The position numbers and the translations under genes were made by a program. A model generated the notes under the pieces. It saw only the letters and a program-made list of their open reading frames with translations. It ran no database searches and was not told the origin of the DNA. Shown piece after piece: positions 35,439 to 46,008 of a DNA stretch of 64,000 nucleotides (position 1 is its first letter; every line of letters begins with the position of its first letter). This stretch comes from Litoditis marina (taxonomy: Eukaryota; Nematoda; Chromadorea; Rhabditida; Rhabditidae), in the NCBI GenBank assembly GCA_964036275.1, contig OZ038434.1, positions 33,503,279 to 33,567,278 of the forward strand, in the 5' to 3' direction.

Positions 35439-38400
35439 ATGTCGTTTTTCGCAAAACTGCGAGAACTGGATGCCTACACGAAGCCGATGGAGGATTTTCG
35501 AGTGAAGACGATGAGTGGCGGTTTTGGTGTGTTATTCAAGAAATAAAATGTCATTATTTAAATCTACAATTTGAAATAAGTATCGTTTACCCAACTACTA
35601 AACGAGCATTATGAGTATTGATATATAACATATAGTCATAACACAGTATCTGGGCCAATTCTACAACTAACCGGGTTTTTAGGTAACCTAACCCTTTTTT
35701 TGCTAACCCTTGTTCAGGTTACCTTGGTAGGTAACCTGGAAGTAACCTGAAACTAAAATCCGGTTACCAAACAAACTAACGGTCAAAACCACATGTTGCG
35801 TTAGAAAAACAGGTAACCGGTTTTTCACTTTAGGTTACCTACCGAGGTAACCTGAAAAATAGGTTACCAAAAAAGGGTTAGGTTACCTAAAAACCCGGTT
35901 AGATATAGAATTCACCCAGTATCTGGCTGCTTTTTGTTGAAAACGAAATGGAATTCTAACGAGGGGCTAAAAAGCACACCGTTATATACAGAAGTTATCA
36001 CAACAACTAGGAATAAAACATAATCTGAACACCGACATCACTCATAGGGAATGATCAACTATTTCTTGTAGTTTGATCTCAAACATACCGTAGTTTGCAA
36101 GGATCAAGTGAACAGCAACGAGATCAAACACTGAGGTACAGGGGAACATACACTGTATTCGTTGTATAGGAAAGAGCAAACCTTGTATTGGTTTCACATC
36201 GTGTAAGTACGATGTACAGTATACTTCTCTGTTTTTCTAATCTTCTGCTGTGTCGACTAAATTAAATAGTGTGTTTCTTGTTTTGAGAGTGTGTCTTATG
36301 TATCGTTGTTTTTGCTTTGAGCTGAGAATGCGTTTTAAAGTGGGCTGTAATCAATTATGCGTGCGGAACTGCTTCTCGCTGTGCAGAGTAACATTTACAT
36401 CTATAGGTTTTTCAATTTTACATGATCAATTACAGTAACCGTGCACCGTGGTGGCCGCTTTTAAGATGTGACTGTTTTTTCTTACTTTTTACCTATTTGA
36501 GGCTATTTTTGCCGGTCCGAGGTCCGAGCCGGCTTTTTAAACTTGAGGCAAGACGGTTATGTGCACCAGTCCCGTGTCAATGGTCCTTTAAACTGCAATT
36601 GAAAAATGTATTGCAGTTTAAACGACTGAAGCGTTGGGATTGGACCACATAATCGTCCTTCTCTGATTCAATGTTTTCATTTATTGATTTTCAGTAACCG
36701 TGCTGGCCGCTTTCGTGATTGTGGCCCTAGCCATCTCGGAGACCTCCGTCTTCCTCCGGACGGACGTCGTCGAACAGTTATACGTGGACTCTACGTCATC
36801 TGACCTTCGAGTGGACGTCATTTTTGATCTCACGTTCCACAAGCTGCCCTGTACATGTGAGTTTTTTGTTCTGATTCGAAAATCATTGTAATTGTTGATT
36901 TCGGAAAGGAAAGTGACATCAGCGAAATTCAGGTTGTCCAAGTAAAACTGAAAGCTGAAAAGAGGAATCACGCACAAGTTACTCTATTCATATTGGCAAT
37001 TCGATGAAGTTTGTCAGAGAAGGGTAAAAACCTTTGGAAACAGTATCTTGGGAGCTGATGTCCACATTCACCTTTCAGTCATCACCATAGATGTGATGGA
37101 CATCAGTAGCGAGACGCAGGACAACATACAGGACGACATCTACAAGCTCCCGCTGGACAGTCTGGGCAACAATATGACACAAGTCGTGGAGAAGATGGGT
37201 AGGTGTTTGCATACACCAGTGAGGTCTGACTAAGCGACAAAAAGTAAGCCGTTTTCAGATGTGAACACGTGAAAATTTAGAATTTTTCATCAAAGGTAGA
37301 CCGATTTTCATGTTTTCGGCTGAAAAGTAGTTTGTTTTTCGAATTTTTCGGACTATTCGGACAACCTTGCTGGTGTTTGGGACTGTTTTCTGTTTCACTT
37401 TCCCTGGATATTTGCAAACTTTTTGGCTAAATAGCCTGAGAAAAGCGTTTTCTACTTTTGAGACAATGTTGAGAATTTTAACATAATTTTATAGAAAATG
37501 AGCATTTTTGAGGAGAAAAAGTAGGAACTTGCTCGTGTTTGAATGTCGCCCGATGCTCATCTTATGCGGGCTTAAAAATGAAATGGAGAATTGTTATTGG
37601 TTGGGCAGTAGTAGTTTTTTCAACAATGTTCCTCATTCGGGAAATTGTAGTCGACATTTTGTCCTTAAAGACAGCAGAGGGCTTTTGATTGATTGAGGGA
37701 TGCGAGGCGAGGCGAACGCGCGAACGGTTCTTGATTACCTGCCAGCAGTTGAGAGAGTGTGTAGATCAATGATACGCCGACTGGCTGGCTCCTGGCCAAA
37801 CCCCGCCCTTCACAAAATCTATGGTACGGCTACGGTGTCCACAACGATATGACAAATCCTATAGTTGCTTTAGCCATTCAATTGGGTTTTTTTTCGGAAC
37901 AAGGCGTTATTTTTGTCTTTTTCAGAAGTGAATATGAACAAAACGGGTGCAGCTGAGGCGGAAGGGGGCTCCACGACACCGAAATGCGGATCCTGTTACG
38001 GGGCTCTACCGGACGGAAGGTATGCCTATTCTGATTTACCTTTCGCGAACCAAAATCGAACCTATTCTTTCCGAACCCGTTGTTTGGTTTTAGAACCTAA
38101 TCAAGTAAGAATGGTGGAACCGAGCCTATTCAAATAATTAATTCTGAAATTGGTCGACTGCGTAACGTTTATTAAGGTTTGGTTCGGTTTCATATCGGTT
38201 TGAGTATAGTGCAAACGGTTTGGTTTTACCGAACAAACTGGTTCGGAAAGAATCGGTTTGGTTCCTGTTACTAGGCTCTACCGGACAGCAGGTACGCTCA
38301 TATATGTACCTTACCACTCAGTTTTGTAGTTGGATCCTGTCTCCTGTGTATCAATCTTGTTGTTCCTCCATAGCGACCTTTCTAGGAAAAGGCTGTGTAC

Positions 38401-41400
38401 AGATACCAGCAAGGTCCGCCTAAGTGACAAAAAGTAGTCCGTTTTCAGTTGTTAACACGTGAAAATTTATGTTTTTTCATCAAAAGTAGACCTATTTTCT
38501 TCTTTTCGCCAAAAAAGTAGTCCGTTTTCCGCATTTTTCTGACTAATCGGACAACTTTACTGGTGTATGGCTGTGTATTTGACACACATTCCCAATCCAC
38601 GGGGACTCGTGAACTCCTTTGCCATAGGATATTATGTAACATCATTTAACTTTTTATGAGTATGCTCTGACATAACCTAACTGCAATTATCAATTATTAT
38701 TACAGGCGAACTATTCAGTCGTCCGAATAGCCGGAAAAACAAATCTAAAAGCGGGTTACTTCCTCGCTTAAAGTAGGACGATAATGTGGACCAATCCCGT
38801 GACAACGGTCCTTTAAACTGCAATTGAAAAATGTATTGCAGTTTAAAGGACTGAACCGTTGCGATTGGACCACGTAATCGTCCTTCTTTAAAGCGAGAAA
38901 ATGTGTCAATTTTCAATACAAACTCGTTAATTTTCGCATGTTTCAATCTACGAGAAGATAACTCATCCAAATGTTTCAGCTGCTGCAACACTTGTGACGA
39001 GGTGCGCGATGCGTACCAGATCAAGGGCTGGCAGGTCAATGTGAACGAGGTCGAGCAGTGTAAGGTTGGTGGAATAAACGAATTCCTATTCTCAATTAAA
39101 GATTCTGATTAGGTTATTGAACCTTTTGGCGGTTTACAAATGCAAACGGGTTGATGTGTACAAATTTATTGGCTGCTTTCAAATGCAACCAAATTTGTCT
39201 TTTTGGTAATGTAAAATGATTTTGGTTGCATTTGAGATGCAACCAGGTCGCATTTAAAAGCAACCAGTGGTTTTGTAGTTGTACACATGCAACCTGGTTG
39301 CATTCAAACACCAGTAAGGTCCGACTGAGCGACAAAAAGTAGTCTGTTTTTTAGCTTCAAACACGTGAAAATTGATGATTTCGCACCAAAATCAGAAAAA
39401 TTCTACCGTTTTCATCAGAAAAGTAGTCCGTTTTTCGAATTTTTCTGACTATTCGGACAACTTTACTGGTATATGGTTGCATTCTAGTTGCATGTGCAAT
39501 GGGCCGAACCTTTTACATTTATGGTTCTGCGGTTCGAATGTTTTGCCTTAAATGTGATTGACGCAATCAGCTCATCTGGCTATTTGAACTGTGGTAAATG
39601 CTGCTGAGCTGTGTATAGATTACTAAACGTGACATCACAATCACAACAAGTTTCCTCCACTTTAGATAGTGGATGACGATTGAGCTTAAACACATTGAGC
39701 GGATCCTATTGAATACTGTATGATTGGTTTTTCACCAAACGTCAACAAAGATAGTTTACTCATATAAACTATCCATCGTGACACCTTCAACTGCTTGTTG
39801 CTCTTTTAACCTGAGTTATAGGTTGTAGCTACTGTATGATTTGTTTTTCGTTTGAGCTCAATTAGGGTTTAATCAAAATAATCCATGTTTGGTGTTTGTA
39901 AACTTTTTGTTGATAAAATCTTATTCCAGAGCGACCGATGGGTGAAGCAGTTTGCTGAGCATCAGAAAGAGGGATGTCGCGTCTACGGAAAAGTGCAAGT
40001 AGCTAAGGTGAGTGCGAATTTTGACGGCGATCATGGTTTTAGCTTGTGAACAAGTTTTTAGCGAAGCTGTCAACTCTAATTATTTGTTTTAATGTAATTT
40101 TACATGGTTTTGTGGTTGTCTCAGTTACATCTCAATGTTACACCAAATACGCACTCAATTTTCGATATGAAATAATGAAAGGTGACAGCGAAAGCCTTGC
40201 GAATGCGATGTCTGAAAGTGTCATAGTTTCACTGTCTCACACAGTAACAGTCACAATGTTTCGTTCGCAAAACAGTTCAAAAAGCTTGGTACGTCTCGAT
40301 ATTTTGGCGTATAAACTTTACGGTAGAGGATTTGAGGTTTGGCTGTTGCAAATTTTGGACCACATTGTTGGATGTTTCATAGAATAACCTGTTTTTCATC
40401 TGAATCAGGGTTTTGAATTTTGAACTACCTCAATTTCAAAACTAGTCTTTTTTTTACTGGTGAAAATCAGACCGCCCATCCAGTTTCGTAGTTTGATCGC
40501 TCAGAAAACCCTAATTTCCTATCAATTTGTGTGCACAACAAAGTCGCCTTACGTATGAGTTGTTGCGATATTCGTGTTTTCCAGGTTGCCGGAAACTTCC
40601 ATTTCGCACCCGGGGACTCATTCCGCACAATGCGATCTCACGGTAAGTGTGGTTTACTTTCTCGGCCGAGAGAATAAATTTGTTCTCCTGTTCGGGGAAT
40701 AGCAAAGGGGACGAGGGGTACAAAGGACGTCCGGGGGACAAGGCTGTGACAAACTTATCTGGTAAAACGAGACATAACTTGGTTCTGCGGCCATATACCA
40801 GTAAGGTCTGACTAAGCGACGAAAAGACAGCCGTTTTCAGGTGTAAACACGTGAAAATTTAGAATTTTTCATCAAAAGTAGACCGATTTTAATGTTTTCG
40901 GCTAAAAAGTAGTCCGTTTTTCGAAATTTTCTGACTATTCGGACAACCTTGCTGGTGTATGTCTGCGGCTCACATTGCTAACTATAGCCGTTTATATGAT
41001 ACTACTAGTGATCGTAGTGATCTCAGTACTGATAATTATGGTTTTACCCTTAATTATTCAATAAAGCCCCGACACCTTTGCTATTTGTCCTTCTGTTCTC
41101 CTTGTTTTCATCGTTCATGTTTGCTTGTTTGGTTTAGCCAGTTTATGTTTGATTCAGGATGGAAAACAACTGTTTGATGAAATGAACCATAAGAGTCGCT
41201 CAGAATAGAGCAAGTTAACAAGGTGCACGATGGAGGCATTTCCTGTGGTTGTAGTCTGATCTGGTTGATTTTCGCAGCTTTCGGTCGAAATTTTTGAATT
41301 ATGGCGTTTGGCGCGATAAAACTACAACCATACACCAGTAAGGTCCGACTATTCGACAAAAAGGAGTCCGTTTTTACATTCAAACACGTGGAAACTGATG

Positions 41401-44400
41401 ATTTTGCATCGAAAATAGAAAAAGTTTGTTGTTTTTGGCAGAAAAGTAGTCCGTTTCCCGAGTTTTTCTAGCTATTCGGACAACTCTACTGGTGTATGAC
41501 TACAACTCAGATATTGTCACCAAGCTGTTAAAACTATAACTCAGATATTTCATAGAAGCCGATCGACCAAGATGTTATCATCACGCAGATCAGAATACAA
41601 CTAAAGTCATTCCAGTGCACGACCTGCACTCCATCGACCCGTCGCAGTTCAACGCCGAGCACACCATCAACCACTTCTCGTTCGGAAGTTCGTTCCCCGG
41701 CAAGGTGTTCCCCATGGACGGACAGGAGTTCCGGGCAGAGGAGGGTACGCTGTCAGATAAAGAATCCCTAGTTCTCCCCGAGTTTAGGTGCTCACACCCT
41801 TGCGAAATAGTCTGAATGGCTAGGAAAATTTGAAAAGTGGGCGGTACCTTTTCTGGGAAATCTGGGCAAATTTGATCTTTCTTCACCTCATTTTCCTTCG
41901 GGGTTTTTTCCCCGGTAAGACGTTTCCCATTGGAGCACTTGTGGAAACATTGCCAGTAGTATCCCTTTTAAAAACAAGTTTTTTTTTCAGAAACTGGCAA
42001 ACTGTTCATTCAAATCCAACCAATAATTGAATGAATCTGTAACTTAATCTTATTTCAATGTAAACAGAAACACAAACAGGTAACAAAACTATCTACTATC
42101 TAAGCTACGTGCTAACATGTATCTAACAATCTGAAACTTATACGAATAACTTGAATACCGGTAACCAAACTGAAAAACAAACAGAAACCAAAAAGAGAAG
42201 AGAGAGACGGTAGGAAAGAACGCGAGACGCCCCGGCCAAAGAGAGAGAAGGAGAAAGGATAGTTAGAGAGACAGGCCGAAAGAGGGAAAAGATAGTCAGA
42301 CAGAAATGAATTTTTCACATTTTGACTCTGAGACAGTTGTATATGCCTCCCATGAGTCCCATACACGTGAAGGCCATAGTGGATGCTAGCCACGTGGCCA
42401 CCGACTTGCCAATGAACGGCTTCGGCGACAGACCGTGTTGCCTGAAATATTTTGATTTAATTTAATAAATACAATGTTCATGTTGGAACATTAGAATAGA
42501 AATTAAGTGTTGCTTGCAATTGCAAAAATAATGGAACGTGAAGCTAGTTTGTACGGACTTGTAGTTCTTATAATTTTCACGTAAATCCTATAATTATTTT
42601 GTGACTCTTGCATTTAAAATACTTGTAACGTTTTATTAACGTAATTTTTTTCTGTTAAAGAAGATTTCGGATCTACAACAGCAGACTGTAGGAATACCAA
42701 TACAGAATACACGTTGTGATTGATCTGTCTGTTACTGTAACCCCAGTTAAGCTGTGTACGATTTCATTACTCGTTCCCTCTTCTCTAACGGGGTTTGGTG
42801 AATGGTGAGATAGGCGACTTTCAGTAGTTTTGGGTAACATTCAAAAACGAACCGATAGGCGACGTAGATCCCCAGCGGCACACCGAGACCGGAGCCGATT
42901 TGAACAGATTTCACCATGGTGGCGCGAAATTCCGGCAGACAACTTCCGAGATCCTTAGAGAGATTGTAATTGGAATACAGACATGCTTACCGAATTTCAA
43001 GTATAATCAGATATATCCGGTTCTTTATAGTTTCATTAGCACAGCGGCTTTTTTGTTGAGCTCGCGACAGAAAAACGTCTTAAATACTGTAGATGTTTGA
43101 ACGCTTTCATAGACTATTGACCAACATGCAGATGGTATTCTATAAAGCTTTAATAAGATGAAAGACATAAAATCTACCTTCTGTGCCTGTGCGTATTCGT
43201 GTATTGAGGGATAGTCTCGTTGCGACATTTAGAATCTGAAATAATATTGAATCCGAAGTAAGAAACTGTATATAAATATAAAGTGCAGAACTCGCTGTAA
43301 ACTGAATTGGATGTGCGATTATCAAGCAGACAGCTTCAACTTAGACTTCGCTTGCACCGGTACAGCACCAGTACAGCTGGAAAAGTGGGCGGGGCGCACC
43401 GGTGCGTACTGGTACGTACAGGGCAAAAAATCGATAATTATCATATTCATTGGTATAATGACCAATTTTCGAGCTTTTTTCAATTGTTTTTTGTCTAACT
43501 TCACTTTAGAAGTAGTTTCGAATCTATCCGACTGAAGAACAACTATTTCGCTTTCTTTATATTCAATATAGGCATGTTTAAATGATAGATTCATTCGTTA
43601 ACGTGTGTATTGCTTTCATGGTAACAACAACAAGATCAGGTTCTCATTTTTCATATTATACATTATTGCGATGCACATATGAATAAATCACACGCAGGAA
43701 AAGAGTAATCATTAGCTATAAAAACAGCGAAGCGATTACTTTCATTTCTAGAATATTGGAAACTACTTCTAAAGTGAAGTTAGACAAGAAGACAATTGAA
43801 AAAAGCTCGAAAATTTGTCATTATACCAATGAAGATGATAATTATCGATTTTTTGCCCTGTACGTACCGGTACGCACCGGTGCGCCCCGCCCACTTTTCC
43901 AGCTGTACTGGTGCTGTACCGGTGCAAGCGGTCGCCTGAGAAGTAGGCTTTGGGATGGATAATGAAAGCACAACCGAAACAAATTTTGAGGCGGTAAAAA
44001 ATAATAATTTCTCTTGGTTTTTTGGGCTCGTGTGGTAAGACAATTTCCGTGTTGTTTGGTGAAAAATTCACTTTCCATGGAATATTTCAAGGTCAATATT
44101 CTGGTTATTCGTTGATGTCTAGTTTCTCATCTACACATCCAACCCCTCCAGGACACGCAACGCGATCGTTGTAATAGTATGTATAACGTAACACACGGCT
44201 GGAATACTTGCCGTGAAAACATTTACATCATTGTAATTTTTAATTATTTTGCAGGCGGTGTAATGTACCAGTACTACGTGAAGGTGGTTCCCACCAGCTA
44301 CGTGCATTTGAATGGTACTCAGGACAGCAGTCATCAGTTCTCCATCACGACACATAGAAAAGACCTAACGCAAGGTACGTGTGGGTGTGACTTCTTACAA

Positions 44401-46008
44401 AATTATTTGTTTACTTATTCACATTCTTCTTTATGTTTCCTAAATGCGGTTTGCAGCTGTAATGTCGCGAATGATATAACGTGATGCGCCGATGCGCGTA
44501 TGTTAGAGTAAGCGTGCTGTAACTGATTCATACCCTAAATGCCTCAGAGTTGTGACTTTTTCAAACAGGGGGGTTTTGCCCTCCCCCTCAGCCATTATAA
44601 GGGGGTTTTGCCCTTAATTTAGAAAATCGCTAAATCAGACAATTTTTGAGGGGGGGGGGGGTTTGCCCAAATCTTCGGACCAAAAACAGGGGGGTTTTTC
44701 TCGAAACGCTGAGCATTTAGGGTATGAACTGATTTGTTACCCAAATTCTGAAGTCAAATCTTCAAAATAATAAGTATGAATTGTATCCGTATAGCCATCA
44801 GTGCGACTACAGACTTGTTCATATCGGAGTTCTAGTTTTTGAACTGCGCAGATAGCATAATTTCCCATTTCCGTATTTCTACTGAGATGGTGTGTGATAA
44901 AACCACAAACAAAGCAGAACATCACAACATGCGATGTCTTAGTGTGCCTTTTCTAGATTCCTCGGTCTTCCCACAGCTAAACGGTATATGGTACCCTATC
45001 CCGTTGTGTTTGTAGTTCGATCCCAATCCAGCTCACTAGATCAAACTACAACAAATGTTCGGTCACTTAGTTTCTGACATGCATACATGGGAGCCGGATA
45101 CGCGAGAGAGGAATATGCTCCGAGCGGCTCCAGCAACACTGGAGCGTCTAGCGGGGGACAGTCTGCCCCTCAGGTGTTCAAGCCGCGCATGGACCAGTCT
45201 TGCTACATGGAACCCAACTGATTGTCTTTCCAATAAACCTCTCATTCTGACATTGCAGGAGTGTCCGGCCTGCCCGGCTTCTTCGTCCAGTATGAATTCA
45301 GTCCGTTGATGGTTCGATATGAGGAGAGGAGAAAGTGAGTGCGAAATTTATTGATTCCGAAATTAAAGGCACGTTTTTGTGTTGTTGAATCGCAGTGTGC
45401 ACTTGAACTTAACTGCTGCTAATTTGACCAAAAGCAAGAGAATCCAATCTTTTGTGGAATCGAACAGCATCGATTCGAGTGTTTCCCTTTTACCCAACCT
45501 TTATTAAAACGAAAAGTATTTACTGTGCCTTCCGTGCACCTCTATGACAAAAAAGTCACACGGCCGGAACATTGTCTCGGTCGTCTCAGTTTAAACTCTT
45601 GTTTATCAGCCTGCGTCTCCTCAAAACATATACTATTTTCATGACTAAAACGTGACTATCCCGTGGTGGTTTGATCCCGTTGCTTGCTATCAAAGTTCTG
45701 CATTCCGCCGGGGTGTTCAGAGATCAAACTATAATGATAGTTTGACCACTCCATATAACACCCTAATCACAGGCCGCCGACCGCCCTCCTTATCTCTCTA
45801 TGCAAAATATAAATATGTCCCTTAATTTTTAATGAAATATATTATTATTACATATAAACCCCTACATTCCAGGCCGCTAACGACGTTCCTTGTTTCGCTG
45901 TGTGCCATTATTGGCGGAGTGTTCACCGTTGCTCAACTAATCGATACGGCCATCTACCATTCGGCGCGGGCCATTCAGAAGAAAATGCAGTTAAATAAGC
46001 TCGGATAG
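35439..46008 (+). CDS. erv-46: ERGIC3/ERV46 ER-Golgi cargo receptor (11 exons, 381 aa)
   Basis: Exons: 35439-35526, 36695-36856, 37079-37198, 37926-38019, 38980-39064, 39930-40007, 40585-40642, 41616-41744, 44255-44374, 45259-45334, 45873-46008. All phases agree, and 381 residues compares with 383 for human ERGIC3. The order is a short cytosolic N-terminus with DAYTKPMEDFRVKT, a membrane segment at about 30-50, a long lumenal domain with CGSC (144-147) and CCNTC (156-160), the conserved VAGNFHFAPG (210-219) and YYVKVVPT, a second membrane segment at about 341-365, and a tail with SARAIQKK. ERV46/ERGIC3 cycles between ER and cis-Golgi in a complex with ERV41/ERGIC2 and helps retrieve and export cargo. 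The ATG directly follows a TTCGCAG acceptor, so trans-splicing is likely. The exon 1 donor could instead be at 35521 (GTTTTG), giving a protein two residues shorter. Five to six hairpin elements lie in its introns. Confidence 0.95.
35653..35917. mobile_element. Hairpin MITE, AACCGGGTT family, copy downstream of ERGIC3 exon 1
   Basis: The ends GGCCAATTCTACAACTAACC and CCGGTTAGATATAGAATTCACC are complementary. Internal TAGGTAACCT blocks pair across the centre. It lies about 130 bases after exon 1, in intron 1, and is nearly the same as the copy at 57179-57427. Confidence 0.75.
36543..36662. mobile_element. Hairpin MITE, GGACGATTATGTGG family, ERGIC3 intron 1
   Basis: Ends about 30 bases before the exon 2 acceptor at 36694. 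Left end diverged (AGACGGTTATGTGCACCAG), right end typical (CCACATAATCGTCCTTC). Confidence 0.75.
37210..37379. mobile_element. CATACACCAGTAAGGT hairpin MITE, ERGIC3 intron 3
   Basis: Starts 11 bases after the exon 3 end (37198), so the donor is almost inside the element. Core ACACGTGAAAATTTAGAATT. Confidence 0.8.
37665..37865 (+). repeat. ~200-base dispersed repeat (GACAGCAGAGG family), ERGIC3 intron 3
   Basis: Copy ending ACGATATGACAAATCCTATAG, 60 bases before the exon 4 acceptor (37925). Confidence 0.65.
38040..38265. mobile_element. Palindromic element with AACCGAACC/GGTTCGGTT arms, ERGIC3 intron 4
   Basis: The left segment AATCGAACCTATTCTTTCCGAACC complements the right GGTTCGGAAAGAATCGGTTTGG. 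It separates exon 4 from its partial copy at 38266-38300. Confidence 0.6.
38401..38569. mobile_element. CATACACCAGTAAGGT hairpin MITE, ERGIC3 intron 4
   Basis: Starts AGATACCAGCAAGGTCCGCC and ends ACTTTACTGGTGTATGG. Confidence 0.8.
38768..38891. mobile_element. Hairpin MITE, GGACGATTATGTGG family, ERGIC3 intron 4
   Basis: Nearly full palindrome (left TTAAAGTAGGACGATAATG, right GTAATCGTCCTTCTTTAA). It is inserted into a larger palindrome, as CTCGCTT and AAAGCGAG lie just outside. Confidence 0.8.
39305..39475. mobile_element. CATACACCAGTAAGGT hairpin MITE, ERGIC3 intron 5
   Basis: It is inserted in a run of GGTTGCATT/TGCAACC-type short repeats (about 39170-39490). Confidence 0.8.
40792..40961. 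mobile_element. CATACACCAGTAAGGT hairpin MITE, ERGIC3 intron 7
   Basis: Complete copy, close in sequence to the one in intron 3 (shared GTGTAAACACGTGAAAATTT). Confidence 0.8.
41329..41498. mobile_element. CATACACCAGTAAGGT hairpin MITE, ERGIC3 intron 7
   Basis: It begins inside the right half of a TTGTAGTTTGATC hairpin (ACTACAACCATACACC), so it inserted into or next to that repeat. GACTACAACTC follows the right end, perhaps the displaced remainder. Confidence 0.8.
42036..42460. other. ERGIC3 intron 8, possible minus-strand coding remnant
   Basis: The long intron 8 (41745-44254) holds a GC-richer block at 42330-42440 whose minus strand reads in one frame through GKSVATWLASTMAFTCM-like codons to a TTTCAGG acceptor at 42440. 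It could be one exon of a nested minus-strand gene (membrane-like). A second such block is at 42850-42950. Neither could be joined with confidence. Confidence 0.2.
43350..43929. mobile_element. Foldback element with 170-base inverted repeats, ERGIC3 intron 8
   Basis: Arms 43350-43519 and 43760-43929. Ends GCTTGCACCGGTACAGC and complement; the arms contain GGGCGGGGCGCACCGGTGCG and CTTCACTTTAGAAGTAGTTTC. The two arms are about 95% alike. Confidence 0.85.
44530..44729. mobile_element. MITE with TTCATACCCTAAATGC ends, ERGIC3 intron 9
   Basis: TIR of about 24 bases (TTCATACCCTAAATGCCTCAG, CTGAGCATTTAGGGTATGAA). The interior has repeated GGGGGGTTTTGCCC blocks and a 12-G run. Confidence 0.8.
45087..45221 (+). 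CDS. 44-codon GC-rich ORF inside ERGIC3 intron 9, status unknown
   Basis: An ATG-to-TGA frame encodes a Gly/Ser/Ala-rich segment followed by a C-terminus reading FKPRMDQSCYMEPN. It is GC-rich like the exons, unlike the surrounding intron, and an AATAAA lies 11 bases after the stop (45232-45237). The following ERGIC3 exon begins at 45259, and exon 9 joins it in frame without this segment. I see no good acceptor upstream, and the same frame has a TGA four codons before the ATG. It could be a nested small gene, an alternative last exon or a stray retrocopied 3' end. I recognise no family. Confidence 0.25.
   Translation: MGAGYAREEYAPSGSSNTGASSGGQSAPQVFKPRMDQSCYMEPN

Noticed and set aside
43311..44096. 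Several overlapping ORFs of 74-100 codons on both strands
   Set aside because: All are translations of the two arms of one foldback element.
45055..45309. 84-codon frame running into the ERGIC3 exon at 45259
   Set aside because: It reads that exon in the wrong frame; the ERGIC3 phase is fixed by the neighbouring exons.
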